Assembly: GCF_003672135.1 (NCBI RefSeq)
Contig: NC_039518.1
Coordinates: forward strand, 1,550,001 to 1,614,000
DNA length: 64,000 nucleotides
DNA from: Ooceraea biroi
Lineage: Eukaryota; Arthropoda; Insecta; Hymenoptera; Formicidae
Reading direction: 5' to 3'
The position numbers were made by a program, and so were the translations under genes. This document shows, in pieces, positions 13,032-25,760 of the stretch; position 1 is the first letter of the stretch, and every line of letters begins with the position of its first letter. The notes under the pieces were generated by a model, which had not been told where the DNA came from, ran no database searches, and saw only the letters and a list, made by a program, of their open reading frames with translations.

Positions 13032-13531
13032 CCCTTTCATTGCTAACTCTAGCCTCCCTCATTTGCAAATTTTCATGGACTTCCCACACTGGGGTTCAGG
13101 CTACCTCACGTCGAACATTTAGTAAAAATATAAGAAAAGATCAACTGATTTTAAGTCACTTTTTTCCATCGATACGCCACACATCAAGGAATATGCCTAT
13201 GTATAGGAAAATTTTGAAAAAGAAAGTAGTTTGTAAAAATATTCGCTTGTGAAAAAAGATCACATTCGAAAATGGTGAATTGCTTTATTTTACTTGGGGT
13301 TTCAGGCACCCCTGTGTGGGATTAAGCTAGGGTTAAGAATTCTAGTTGAGCCTAACAACAGAGCTTGATATTTGATTAGTCTAAGCGATACTGTTTAGTC
13401 TTTGTCTTGCTTTGACAGCTACGTCAATAACAATATGAAAATCAGAGTCACAATGTTCGCGGCAAAGCGTAGACTCAACCGTCTCATGTAGCGGGAGCAT
13501 ACTGATGGCCAACTCTGCCGTAACGAAAGGG
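13032..13531. mobile_element. piggyBac-like non-autonomous element, 500 bp
   Basis: TTAA occurs immediately outside both ends (13028-13031 and 13532-13535). The termini begin CCCTTTCATTGC on the left and, inverted, CCCTTTCGTTACGGC on the right. A TTAA duplication plus CCC-initial repeats is characteristic of the piggyBac superfamily. An inner inverted motif (CCCACACTGGGG against the inverse of CCCCTGTGTGGG) is present at 13085 and 13310. No transposase is encoded. It lies in what would be the large mannosidase intron. Confidence 0.7.
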
Positions 13532-13535
13532 TTAA

Positions 13536-16529
13536 TTACACGCTTTATATTCACGTTTTGTATCCATTCTGCATTCCCGTCTCGGCACAGCAGCATCAAC
13601 CATGATTGGCACTCGAGGACCTAATTACGGCCTTTATTAGTGCCTCCGATCTGCCTTCTTCGACCTCTTTCCTTGGCGCTTCGCTTGGTTCCCCATCCAA
13701 GAAGATCGCCGGAGCAAAGAAAGCGTTAGAAAAAAGTTGGGCAAGCGTAAGGAGAAAGGGAGGAAGGAACGGGAGAGGGTGCCATTGTCTCCGCACTACC
13801 GCAGGATCTCGTTAGCCTACTTTTCTGTCTTCCTCCTGTGATCCTCCAGGCGTGCGTCGTTTCCCTTTCCGCGTGCGACGCGCGACTCCCCGTCCTTTCC
13901 ACTTAGATGATCATTCTCCCTCTGACCGCTACCCTTCGTTTTCCGCCTATTATCATCGCCCTTCTCTTGTAACTCGCATGCACATCGTGTTCTTAGATCC
14001 CTCGCCCTTTTAAGACCTCCTCCTGTTTCCCACGTCTTCCCGATCTTCCGGTCCTTACCTTAGATCTACCTTCCTGTTGCCGTTTCAAAGTAGTACTTTT
14101 TATAACTGTTGTGTCTAGAACACGATTCGTACGTTAAATGCACTTTTAGGACACTTTGCCCGTGTGGCTTGCGCGAAATCGCGAAATGGAACAAGACGCG
14201 CGCGGAAACGCGAGAGCCGGGGAGAAAATATAAAGCTCTACCTCTCGCGCGTTATACGACGTAGCTCGTAAACGCTTTTTCCCGCGCGATATTCGCACTG
14301 GATCTTCAGGAGCGTATCCTCGTGGCAGGAGAAACGTCGAGCTATCATCAGCAGCCGTGAGGAACACGCGGGCGCGCAGTTTTAAAAGGGGCCGGTCTCT
14401 CGCTCTCTGATATTATCGCCGCTTATGGCACGCAGGATTACGTTTAATGCTGGCTCGTCGTTTATTAAAAGATCGTTCCTTTGTTCGCGCGCCGTGAAAC
14501 TCGACTTGTAGAAACGAGAGCCCTGAGAGAGACGGTAGGCTGTCTCCTCGAGATATCACCTGAACGCTGCTCGCGCAAAATTAATTTTCTTGATAAAAAG
14601 AAGAAGAAGACGACGAACAAGAAGAAGAAGAAGAAGATGTGAAATGGGATTTAGCGTGACACCGGCCGAAGCGAGAATCAAACGCTCACGGAGACGCTTT
14701 ATGAAACGAGACGCTCGTCTCTGACATTCATCCCATTATAGAAATCTCATAAATGGCACGATATCTTTTACAGTGCACATTTTTATAATAAGCACGATTA
14801 TGAAGTATACTGAAAGGCAATTGTACATTGGTGCATTCACACGCCACATGCGTTTGTGGCGCGGTGGCGCCGATCGACCACACACGGATATTGCACATCG
14901 CGGCAACAACGTGCACTGCGCGAAATGCACTTGCGGAAAATACTGTGTAATGTGTATATCGGACATTCGGCGCACGCTGAACACGCGGTACACAGCGCCG
15001 CCGGATCGTTACCGGTCGTCGCCACCACCGCGCCGAACTTGGCAATTTAGCGTTCCGGGCGCGAACACACGTCGCGCCATACATATTCAGCAGCCTAATA
15101 ATTAGGAGTTAACACACCTGAGCGGCATTATTTCAATTTAATGTAGTCGCTATGAAATCGCATCTCGCGAACCAATGTGGAGAGAGAGGGAGGGGGGGAG
15201 GAAGGGAGGGAGACGTAGAATCGCATAACGCGACATTGCATACATAATTTGTGCTTTATGCGTTTACTACCTTTGGTCTAAATTCGATAATCCCTTTTAC
15301 AAGCAATGACATCGGCATTATGGAGAAATTCAGAAAATTATTAATACACGTTTGCCATATTCGCTCGCGAATAATATAACACACCTACCATGAGACCTTT
15401 ACGTGTAACGATGCAATGAGGATTGGAAGTGCTGGAAATTGCTTATGCACGATGTACCATCACGTATTTTTCCTACTGTAACGTGAAATATGTTATAGCT
15501 TGCGAATGTAAACGCAAACGAAGAAACGGGAGTCCGAGAGATTTCTGTGCAAAAACAAACGTGCTCCATATCGCACCATACTGTAATGCACACCTGACCT
15601 GGCTGCGCCAGTCGGAGAACGGGCGTGCAGGCGGCAGGTACGCCAGTAGGCATTAGGAATAATCCTGCGGGGCGCAGAGCCACAGTTACGCGACATACGT
15701 ACGATAATGGTTATTACCATTCCTCCCTTCCTTCCTTCTTCTTTCCTTCCTTCCTTTCTCGTCAAAAGATATGAGAAGAGGAGAGGAGAGTAAGCGCACT
15801 CTGCCATGATATCGTCGACGATACGGACACGCGTACCTTCCCGGAAAGGTAATCAACGCCAACTGAAATCTCCACGAGAGCGAGTAAAATCTTTCGTGGT
15901 AACATTAAACCGGGCCGGAGGATCCTTTTCCCTTCATTGCGACGCGGAGGGAAGGAGACAGAAGAGGGGAGAGAGGGTGGTCGTAATCAGACGGCTTCTA
16001 GGGAGGACGGAGGAGACGACGACGTGGTGGAGAGCAATTTTCCGTTGAGAAACCCGCTTGCACCCGCCGTCTTATTACTCTCTCTCCTCCCGCCCCCCCT
16101 CTGCGTGGCAGAAGATCCAGAGAGAGAGAGAGAAATCCTTTCCATCCACTCGAATCTTCTTCCTTCCGCGTGCACATCGGCGCGGTATCCTTATTGCTTC
16201 CTGTCGGCCGACGTTTGGATAGCAAACGACAGGGATATCCCAGTTACGTATCTATCGGTGGCCGGAATTCCGACATCCTTTTGCCGGTCGATGGAGTATT
16301 TCAAAGTGCCGACTGATTTTTACGGTGCCGAGAGGAAGGGAACATCCTTGCTCGTCATGCATTGCACCCTTTACGCATTCCTTCCATTTCACGTTTCTTC
16401 TTGCATAGTTCAAGCCGCACTCCGAGCTCATAATTACGCGTTCGCATCGTTTTTCATTTTACTACTTATTTTATTTAATCATATGTATTTTTATATACGT
16501 TGAGTTTGTGAGAAAGTTCAAGTACTCAC
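13536..16529. other. Intronic or intergenic sequence next to the mannosidase exons
   Basis: This is sequence downstream, on the minus strand, of the mannosidase exon at 16530-16663, so it is expected to be intron. It contains a GAA-rich tract (14597-14638), GA/GGGA-rich tracts at about 15180-15210 and CT-rich sequence at about 15720-15770. I looked on the minus strand for the next GH38 exon (expected to begin with HQWLK) and did not find it. The 188-codon open frame at 15937-16503 is compositionally biased and antisense to the intron. Confidence 0.5.
14597..14638. repeat. GAA/GAC-rich microsatellite
   Basis: An imperfect AAGAAG repeat interrupted by GACGACGAAC; simple-sequence repeat only. 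Confidence 0.85.
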
Positions 16530-17156
16530 CCTCAATGAGTTGATCCAACATGGCGTAAATGTGAGTAGTCGCTTCGTCGGTCATTACCCATCCTCCGGTG
16601 GTCATCTCTAGTCGACCATCCTTGACTAATTTTTTCACGACCATCTTCTTCGTCGGGTGAGCACTGCAAATGAAATCGATACAATGTACGAGATATCGAA
16701 GCAATGTATTGCCGTAAAACAAAATTCAATCCGTCAAAGATCAGATAAAATATCCTTCCAAACATGAAACATCAATTTTGACTGAAACGGGATCTACTTC
16801 AAATTCATCGATCAACGTACAGACGAAGATTATTCACAGATGAATTTATATCGTGCAACAGCTGTGCTGCACCTGTAAAACGATCGATTCTGTTTGATTT
16901 GGATTTCTACGGTAAATTTAATCATTTTCGCGTGACTCAGACCTGCCGCGCTTGTTTTATACTACCTATCACGCGATTCGGGGATTGCAAATCATATTTA
17001 TCGTTGCCGTCGCATTTCAGCCGACTAGGATTTACGTGATTTGTGCGTCCGAGTGTTATGTACGACCTACATAACGTTCCCTATTCGAAGGTGGTTTCCA
17101 CATTACGTCGTTTATGTCGGTCATAAAGCCGCCACGGATTCTACCTGTTATACGTT

Positions 17157-17194
<38 letters not shown>

Positions 17195-20100
17195 CTCGGT
17201 GGCTAGTGGTTGGTTTAAGGTCACTAAAGCTAAGGTGGTTACTCCCCGAGCCAAGTCGGGGCGTTTTGGGGATGAGCCTTTCTCGACGCGGGTCTGCTTA
17301 AACTACGCCGGCACTGACATAATAAATTTTTTATGGGGACCAAAAACGTGCGATGCATACCGATATAAGTTCGCGATGTACTATATTCTCAGAGTTTAGA
17401 GTCGTTATAAAAAATGACTGACCGTCTTTATATCGCAAACTGGAATTTTCGAAAGGCGCAAGGATAAAAAGAATATTTCAATTTCAATGTCATTAGATAT
17501 TCAGTATTCCTTTGCAAAAAGTTTTTTCGCAAAGTTAATAATTATCTATTAATCACCTGTCCCACCACAGCGATAGAAATGATACTTCGCTCCAGATAAA
17601 GGTCATGTTCGGCCATTGCTGCAGTTTCGAGACCATATTATTCAGGATGCTTCTCGTGGAACTGTGAAAGTATTGTTCGAATGTCTTCAGCCATCCCGGA
17701 TCGGTGTGACTGTGAGGCACAAGGATAACCTGGAAAAGAGAAACGCAATACTGTCGTGAGTCGTATTATAGAAACGTGTCACAGATAACGATATGCAGGA
17801 AAGTTCGTGCAACTTAATGTTGTTTTCATATATCTCACCTATTCTGCAATTTTCCTAATTTACAGCAAATTGCGGCAATTAGGAATTTCGGTTCAAGTGC
17901 GGAAATTACGAAACTCGACTCGAATACCTTTTGGTTTACTTATTCACGTAAAGGCAAAGAGAAAACTTTGATAGGTACATGTGCGGGTCCTAGATAACTT
18001 GGCTGTAATAGCTGTCCCATAATGACGTGAACAGCGGAACAACCACGTCAATATCACGTAATTGATACACGTACCACCGTAGCGAGTTAATAATTCAAAT
18101 ATGACGTGAGAAGCAACATCGTGCCCAACACAATTCGCGAGATTTATTACGTATTATTGCCGATAAGCTTGTGCTGTTTGAGACGTCTCCATGTTCACAA
18201 ATTGAAATTTACCTCTCCTTTTGTCATTTGCATCAAGTTGGGAAAATCCAATAGCTATTGGGTTGGCCAAAAAGTAATTGCGTTTTTTTTATATAAATAA
18301 AAGGCGAATTTTTCATGGGAAACAAAAACTTTATTAAACAATATATTGTCCATTTTGTTTGATTATCTTTTGCCATTTTTCAAGCAACTTCAAGATTCCG
18401 CGCTCAAAAAAGTTCTTATCTTTTTCAGCAAAAAACAATTCCAAGAACGATTTGATATCCTCATCAGCAGTCAAGGTTTTACCATTCAAGGAGTTTTGCA
18501 AAGAACCAAACAAATGGTAGTCTGATGGTGCCAGGTCTGGCGAATATGGTGGATGTGGTAACACGTCCCATCCAAGCTGCAACAATTTTTCACGAGTGAC
18601 CAAACTTGTACGTGGTCTAGCGTTATCATGGTGAAACACAACACCTTTGCGATTCACCAATTCTCGACGTTTCTGTTTGATGGCATCATTTAATTTATCC
18701 AGTTGACGACAGTATACGTCTGAATTAATGGTTTGATTCCTTGCAAGCAGCTCAAAATACACAGTCCCACCAGACTGACAGCATAATCTTTCTTTGGTGA
18801 ATATCTGCTTTTCAAGTGCTTTCAGCAGGTTCATCACGCTTGCTCCACCATCTTTTTCGTTTGACGTTGTTGTAGACGATCCATTTTTCGTCGCCTGTTA
18901 TCATACGTTTCAAAAATCGATCATTTTCCTCACGTTTCAAAAGAGAATCGCAGATGTCAATACGCTTAGTGAGATGAATTTCTTTGAGCTCATGTCGTAC
19001 CCAAATATCGAGCTTACTAATGTATCCAAGTCGTTTTAAATGGTTCTCAACACTCGATTTCGATATGTTAAGATTCTCAGCAATCTCTCGTGTCGTTAAA
19101 CGCCGATTCGAATCGATCAGTGCCTTTATTTTGTCATCGTCAATTTCGATTGGCCTTCCTGAGCGTGGTGCATCTTTCACATTAAAATCTGCAGATCGAA
19201 ATTTAGTAAACCAATTTTGACACTGCCGCAGTTTTAAAGCATCTTCGCCATATACATGACATAACTTTTTATGAGCTTGCACAGCGTTTTTCCCTTTTCG
19301 GAAGTAACAAAACAAAATATGAGGAAAATGTTCTTTTTGATTTTCCATTTTGAAATCGACGGCAAAGAAATAATTGTTAACGAAATCGTGTACTTTCTTT
19401 TTGTAAAACAAGCTTGAACTGTGAGTTGTTAACCTACATAATGAATTTGCGGTTTAGAATGAAGTTAGTTACATTTCAAGACATGTATGTCCATCTATTG
19501 GAAAAAAACGCAATTACTTTTTGGCCAATCCAATAATTTTTCCAAATATTCGAGTTTTGCTTGCAAATATAAGCCTATGGATTTCGAGAAGACAGATGAA
19601 ATCTCGCAGGGCTGTTCATGAATGACAGCACGTTGGCGAAGCCAGCTGGATATTTGATTTGCAAGCTATACAAGGCCGGCACAAATTCTTTTAAATCTTT
19701 TAAAACGGTAATCAACTCACAGCGGGAACCGTCGTCACCCCTCTATGCGTACCATTCGAGTTCCACATTTTAACCGAGATTTCAGCTCTACCATCCCGTC
19801 ACCGTCACCGTTGCCATCGTGGCTACCACCGTCGCTGATCAAATTCGCGTCGGCCTTAATTTCATTTTACGCTCACTACGCAGGCGAATTGAAGTGTTCT
19901 TTTGCGCGAAATGCGCTCCCAAATTGGCAAGCGAGCCTTCACGTTGATAAAAATACATTTCACCAGATCGGGTGGTGTGTCTTTCTATGATGACGGGCAA
20001 CGCTATTGTCTGTTACGAAATTCAGACTTTCTACGTGCGTTTACTTTTGGGGATAAATTTGTCTCAAGATGCTTACATAATAAACACACATATGGAACGT

Positions 20101-23100
20101 TTTACTAAAAATATCAGAGATCCTAATCTTACTTATGAGGCAAGAATCAAACGGCGTAGCTATGGTGGTATCTATTTCACGAGACAAATAAGCAAAGTTG
20201 TCAACAAACTACAGGCGAGCACTATACTCGTTTCTATATGCAAGGACAGAGCGTGGATAAAGGCTTATTGGTATGCATGAGACAAGCGCATCGGGTCATA
20301 GCGCCCCTTTAATGCACCCCTGGCCTTTTGCCCTTTCTCGTCTTCGCCGATCCGGCCGTGGTGCATCGAGTTGTAGTAGACCCTGAGATCCAGTTTCCTC
20401 ACCTATTGCGCGTGCATACGATGCCCCACGTTCTTTGTCACTGTGCTATCATGACTTTGTCGGGATCACCGTTATCGCCCTTAATCGCAACACCGAGCAC
20501 TTTTCGTTGGCGCATGTATACAACCATTTTATTACATGGCCACGAGTTTACTAGGATTTCAGGGGAAACAATATCAAGTAAAAGTGCAGTTCGTTTCTCG
20601 TAGCCATCCGGAAAATGCAAATATTCCTAAGTATTTTCTCAAGTGGAGAGCGGCTTCCATATGTACTAGGTTTGGAGAACTCGGAATGCAAATCGCCGGG
20701 TCGTGCTATTTATATATCGATCGTGGACGAAATAGTGCTCGAGCGAATAAACAATGCGGCCAAAAGAGCAAATAATATGGAGGAAACTAGAACGCGCACA
20801 TCAAGTTTTAATATTTTAACGGTCCATCGAAAAGTACATATTGCAGGTAATACTGAAGAGAAAGGAGGAAATGCATGTATCGATGAATCCGATATTTCGC
20901 GTTGGTACCAATCATGATGTGCATGACAGCACACAGCATGATAAACTTTGAGATTTGCCAGAGAGAACTGTCCCTTCTAGTGCTCGACGGATACCCTCTG
21001 AAATCTCCATGCCGAGAGAATTCAGATCCGAAAGGATATTCCTAGTCCTCGACCCTCGGGATGCATTCAATGCATCTCATCTACGAAATCGCGTCGATCG
21101 TTTATCATTGTTGCACATGTTTTCCAAAGAATAACTGCCGTTACCGCCGTTCATGCTATTGTGTTGCCAGGACAATAGACTGATGAGCCGGTATTGTCAA
21201 ATTCATTGAAATCCCTTTATACTGAATTGGATAGGATAGGTGACGAAGATCTTGGAGAAAGAAGGAGAAGAGAGATTGAGAGATAGAAGATGGGAGGAAG
21301 AAGGAGGGAGGAAGGGTGACAAGAAGAGAGAGGGAGAGTAACGATCAATTGTTTTCTAATGGATACGCATATAATTTTGATTTAGATTTGTCTATTAGGA
21401 CAGTGAGAATAGAAATTATTTCAAAGTCTTACCGCAGTGAAAAAAATGAGCGTTTATGGATCTTGGTGGGATTCTATCACATGGAGAACAAAAATATCAA
21501 AGGCAGTCCTAATATTTTTACGTTTGTGATATATTAGAGGGAAACTTATTAGTTATATTTGATATACATGTAATTCTATATGAGACTGAGGCAGATAGGG
21601 AACGGAGGGGGGAGAGAGTAAATGGGTGATAGAGATCGCAGCACTCTGCCTGCTCTAAAGAGCGTATGCATCCGGTGGGAATCGGTTCGTTTGACGGGGG
21701 TTCGGTACGATCGGGTGTCGGGCGGGTGGTCAAACACTTCGCTCCGACATCCAGTGGTACCCGAGAATTCTGTAATCCTAAGGATTAACATCACGACGGA
21801 ACGACGAACCGGACGAGTATTTTCCTGATGATGACGACCCAGTTGGGATTCCAGGTTTCCTCGATTCTGGATATTGCAAACGACGACGAACGCCGAGACC
21901 GAATATTACGTTTTCCGAGGAATTTTCTTTTTGAGAGATACAGTAGAGCGGAGCAAATAAAGCCGAGTATATATTCGGCGTCAGGAAAGCAATTATGCTG
22001 TACCAAGCAGCAAACTTTTAGCGCAAACGCACAAATATTCATCCAATAGTACTTTTGGTAAACGTTTACCCGTTTCAACATGGCTCTCCCTCTTATTTGC
22101 AAAATTGCAATCGTCGGGATCGTAATAGAGAAGTTGTTCGTGACCTTTGATCAAACGATTCCGTTAGTTGTCTCGTCAAGAGCAAACCACCATGGGTCTA
22201 GGGATGATAGTTAATAGGAGCTGTACAAAGGTTTGCCCGAAAACCGCAACATACGGGATTAACAGCGCCCGGAGTGTATTCTCGGCGTAAAGGAAGGGAT
22301 TTTTTACGAGTGTACACCCGCAGAACCGTGTTTCCAGTCAGTAAATAAGTAAACAGACGGACTTTCGCTGCATAATTTTGTAGGCGGATCAAACGGATAC
22401 GTAATTTATAATTTATCGCACTTTATAGAAAGAAAGATGATGTTTAACTGCAATACAAACTGGCGTATTTTCGCAGAAGAATCACTAGAATGTGTCAATA
22501 ATTATCTACTGATATCATCATTTTATCATCTTATAGTTAATATAGTCTTGTGTGTATTATAATTATTGCATTATATATATAATAATACAACAATAAAATA
22601 AGAACGCCATAACTGTCATTTTTTACAAGCACAGAGTCAACTGTCGAGCTATAAATGGCGCATTATCGACATTCAAATATGCTTATAATGGCATGTGAGA
22701 ATCAAAGGAACAATATGATTGGAAATTTAAATGCCGTAAATTCAAGCGAACGCCCGCCATGAGCGGATCAAGCGAGGGTAACCCGAAAGATCGAGATGCT
22801 TTATAGCGTCGTAAACAAGGGCTCCTTCGCGATTTCATGATTCTCTCAGGGGAATCGCGTTGGACGAGCTTTTTACACCCCCCGGGGTCGTAAATCTTCT
22901 CTTTCGCATTAACGGCAACCGTGAAGAGAAGAGATCTCGCGTGAGCGCGGATATCTCAAAAATTTTTGCTTCAGACAATTCCCCCTTATTTATATCGGCT
23001 TGCACTTTCTCTCCGTGTCTCGTGTGCGACAATCTTTTAATATAATTCTTTCCCTGTTCGTTCGTCATATTACAAAAATGCCATTTATTGGAGTGTAACA

Positions 23101-23467
23101 TAGAGGATATTCCAAAACGATCGAAACCCCGGATCAATAACTTGGAGGGATCAAGTTTTCGAAAAAAAATGTTTCAGAAGAAAGTTGTAGTTTAAAAAGG
23201 TCTATTTACTAGCCTTAGTTTGATCTTGGATTGCCAAGGTAAGGTCAAGATTAACTTAATTTTTTTAATGGAAACTTATACACAACGTAATACTTCCAAT
23301 TGCAATCCTGCAAGTTTTTGCACGTTTTATCCTGCATGTTTGCGTACAAGTACTTCAACGGTTAATTAGCTTACCTTTAACGGCGGTCTCGTCGGATCCT
23401 TCCGCAGCTCCGCGAAACGCGCCTCAAAACTGTCGTCCCAATATTCTCGACTTCGCATCCACGAGGG
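16530..23467 (-). CDS. alpha-Man-IIb: Golgi alpha-mannosidase II (GH38), upstream exons
   Basis: Three minus-strand exons carry the N-terminal part of the catalytic domain. Exon 23375-23467 (31 codons, WMRSREYWDDSFE..., acceptor TTGCAG, donor GTAAGC) leads in phase into 17557-17729, which holds PHSHTDPGWLKTFEQYF and FIWSEVSFLSLWWD. That exon ends in phase 2 and continues in 16530-16663 (AHPTKK...TTGGWVMTDEA...LDQLIEG), which ends with a GTGAGT donor after one base of a Gly codon. In known GH38 structures the His and Asp of the HSHxDPGW motif bind the active-site zinc. The family trims mannose from N-glycans in the Golgi. HTDPGWLKTFEQYF resembles insect alpha-Man-IIb more than IIa. The cytoplasmic tail, membrane anchor and stem (roughly 100-150 residues) were not found. 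The expected next exon is not on this strand; it lies at 59594 on the plus strand. An intact-length mariner sits in the 17.7-23.4 kb intron. Confidence 0.92.
17156..17195. repeat. CT/CA compound microsatellite
   Basis: A run of CT dinucleotides passes directly into a run of CA dinucleotides. Confidence 0.95.
18258..19533 (-). mobile_element. Mariner element, 1.28 kb, defective (copy 1)
   Basis: The terminal inverted repeats read TTGGGTTGGCCAAAAAGTAA with TA on both sides. On the minus strand a mariner transposase starts at 19348 (MENQKEHFPHILF...) and ends at 18334. It has two N-terminal HTH regions (YFRKGKNAVQAHKKL; TTREIAENLNISKSSVENHL), TGDEKW (Asp 1), HHDNARP (Asp 2) and HPPYSPDLAPSDYHLF with the third Asp of DD34D. 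It is broken by a TGA after DEPAEST and by a frameshifting deletion just after WWD. Both defects recur in the copy at 24484-25758, so they predate duplication. This family differs from the Mos1-like arrays. It lies in a mannosidase intron. Confidence 0.92.
18334..19348 (-). pseudogene. Mariner transposase pseudogene (copy 1)
   Basis: The frame runs from MENQKEH to NGQYIV and is close to the usual mariner length of about 340-350 residues. All three catalytic Asp contexts are present. An internal TGA after DEPAEST and a small deletion past WWD divide it into two open frames of about 199 and 167 codons. It is not expected to make active protein. Confidence 0.88.
19534..23374. other. Mannosidase intron sequence, no exon seen
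   Basis: Lies between minus-strand mannosidase exons and carries no supported exon on either strand. A GA-rich stretch lies at about 21240-21340. Open frames of 60-100 codons around 19745-20917 lack splice borders and recognisable motifs. A diverged transposon remnant is at 23100-23330. Confidence 0.5.
23100..23330 (+). mobile_element. Diverged remnant related to the 3346-4419 element
   Basis: It shares in order AAATGTTTCAGA, AAAGTTGTAG, a CCAAGGT-type doublet and TTAATGGAAAC with the arm of the palindromic element at 3346, at low identity. No ends or target duplication can be fixed, so it is an old fragment or a cousin family. Confidence 0.45.
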
Positions 23468-23953
23468 CTGCAACAAGAAAATGAGCAAACGTGAGAAATT
23501 TCCTGGCTAGCCTCGAGCAACGGGTGAAGACGGAAAGACGTAAATTCCGCGACTGCCGGGTGCTCTACAAGCCGGGAAATGAAAAGTATCACTTTTAAGA
23601 GATGTTGCGAAACTGCTGCACGTGTCTTCCGAGAAACGCTTCACAAATATGCCGCTTTAATTTACATTCCTCGCGGAATCTCGTTCAATTAGTGATTTCA
23701 TGTTGGCGAAAGTAATGAGACTCCCGCTTTTAACTCCTGGTTAACTCCGTTTCGCATTTATTACTTGTAAATGGACGTTGTAAAATTGCTGCAAGTTGCA
23801 TCTTCCGAGCGACTCATTAAAAGGTAAATTCCTTCTAGAATCTCGTTTACTTACATCGCATATATTCGTCTCTTCGCAGATTTGACACGCAGGACGATAC
23901 TTCTATCTATCCGTACATAGCGTAGAATTGTTGTCAAAGTAATAAGTCATTAA

Positions 23954-24140
23954 CTAAGTAATCCGGGTCGCGTCTAAATAATGATTCAACAAAGGCAATG
24001 CTGAAAACAGGGAATTTTGTTTTTTAAAGGCTGCCTATCCTGCTACAATACAAAATTAATATACGACAAGCTATGTTGTGCTGTTATAAGTATGCATTGA
24101 GTTTGATTCATCGCTATCTGGACGCGACCTAATTACTTAG
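23954..24140 (+). mobile_element. TTAA-flanked MITE, copy 1
   Basis: TTAA lies outside both ends (23950-23953, 24141-24144). The termini are CTAAGTAATCCGGGTCGCG and an inverse of CTAAGTAATTAGGTCGCG. Related copies are at 28899-29081 and, inverted, 35527-35695. The TTAA target suggests piggyBac-type mobilisation, but the ends do not begin with CCC, so the assignment is uncertain. Confidence 0.65.
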
Positions 24141-24483
24141 TTAATAACCTAATAAATAATCGATCAATTAAATATATCTAGCTGACGTAGACATAGACTT
24201 ATGTACATGTCTATGGATGTAGATCTCTCATCTCTGTCGTGATTTCGCGTGTGCCGTTTCGTCCATTCGTCTCGTGTTAATAACAGCTTTATCGCGGTAA
24301 TAGTTTTGACGCGATACCTCGCTGATAAGGTAAACGCACGGGTAGCAAAGCTACGATCACGTCGACGATTGACCTTACACGAAAGCACCGCAAAGCACCT
24401 TCCGAGCACTGAGTGGGATTTTCTTCGCGCTGATCTCAGGTGATAGGCAACGTGCCGCGACTCTGCTCATGTTGCGCTTAATA

Positions 24484-25758
24484 TTGGGTTGGCCAAAAAG
24501 TAATTGCGTTTTTTCCAATAGATGGATATACATATCTTGAAATGTAACTAACTTCATTCTAAACCTCAAATTCATTATGTAGGTTAACAACTCACAGTTC
24601 AAGCTTGTTTTACAAAAAGAAAGTACACGATTTCGTTAACAATTGTTTCTTTGCCGTCGATTTCAAAATGGAAAATCAAAAAGAACATTTTCCTCATATT
24701 TTGTTTTATTACTTCCGAAAAGGGAAAAACGCTGTGCAAGCTCATAAAAAGTTACGTGATGTATATGGCGAAGATGCTTTAAAGCTGCGGCAGTGTCAAA
24801 ATTGGTTTACTAAATTTCGATCTGCAGATTTTAATGTGAAAGATGCACCACGCTCAGGAAGGCCAATCGAAATTGACGATGGCAAAATAAAGGCACTGAT
24901 CGATTCGAATCGGCGTTTAACGACCCGAGAGATTGCTGAGAATCTTAACATATCGAAATCGAGTGTTGAGAACCATTTAAAACGACTTGGATACATTAGT
25001 AAGCTCGATATTTGGGTACGACATGAGCTCAAAGAAATTCACCTCACTAAGCGTATTGACATCTGCGATTCTCTTTTGAAACGTGAGGAAAATGATCGAT
25101 TTTTGAAACGTATGATAACAGGCGACGAAAAATGGATCGTCTACAACAACGTCGAACGAAAAAGATGGTGGAGCAAGCGTGATGAACCTGCTGAAAGCAC
25201 TTGAAAAGCAGATATTCACCAAAGAAAGATTATGCTGTCAGTCTGATGGGACTGTGTATTTTGAGCTGCTTGCAAGGAATCAAACCATTAATTTAGACGT
25301 ATACTGTCGTCAACTGGATAAATTAAATGATGCCATCAAACAGAAACGTTGAGAATTGGTGAATCGCAAAGGTGTTGTGTTTCACTATGATAACGCTAGA
25401 CCACGTACAAGTTTGGTTACTCGTGAAAAATTGTTGCAGCTTGGATGGGATGTGTTACCACATCCACCATATTCGCCAGACCTGGCACCATCAGATTACC
25501 ATTTGTTTCGTTCTTTGCAAAACTCCTTGAATGGTAAAACCTTTACCGCTGATGAGGATATCAAATCGTTGTTGGAATTGTTTTTTGCTGAAAAAGATAA
25601 GAACTTTTTTGAGCGCGGAATCTTGAAGTTGCCTGAAAAATGGCAAAAGATAATCAAACAAAATGGACAATATATTGTTTAATAAAGTTTTTGTTTCCCA
25701 TGAAAAATTCGCCTTTTATTTATATAAAAAAAACGCAATTACTTTTTGGCCAACCCAA
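24484..25758 (+). mobile_element. Mariner element, 1.28 kb, defective (copy 2)
   Basis: Same family as 18258-19533, in opposite orientation and about 5 kb away, with TTGGGTTGGCC termini and TA on both sides. The two form an inverted pair of about 1275 bp that could pair or recombine. Coding frame 24668-25682. It shares the TGA after DEPAEST and the deletion near WWD, and has further stops in SVW (TGG to TGA) and in KQKR (CGA to TGA). Confidence 0.92.
24668..25682 (+). pseudogene. Mariner transposase pseudogene (copy 2)
   Basis: Start MENQKEHFPHILFYYF, end NGQYIV. It carries TGDEKW, DNARP and HPPYSPDLAPSDYHLF, so all three catalytic positions are recognisable. Two shared and at least two private inactivating changes break the frame. 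It is older or less constrained than copy 1 but very similar. Confidence 0.88.
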
Positions 25759-25760
25759 TA

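Noticed and set aside
15937..16503. 188-codon open frame on the plus strand
   Set aside because: Arginine- and serine-rich low-complexity sequence with no conserved motif, next to and antisense to the mannosidase exon.
20328..20620. Overlapping 91-codon plus and 60-codon minus frames
   Set aside because: Examined as possible exons of the mannosidase or PRPS genes; neither resembles the expected segments nor has matching splice sites.
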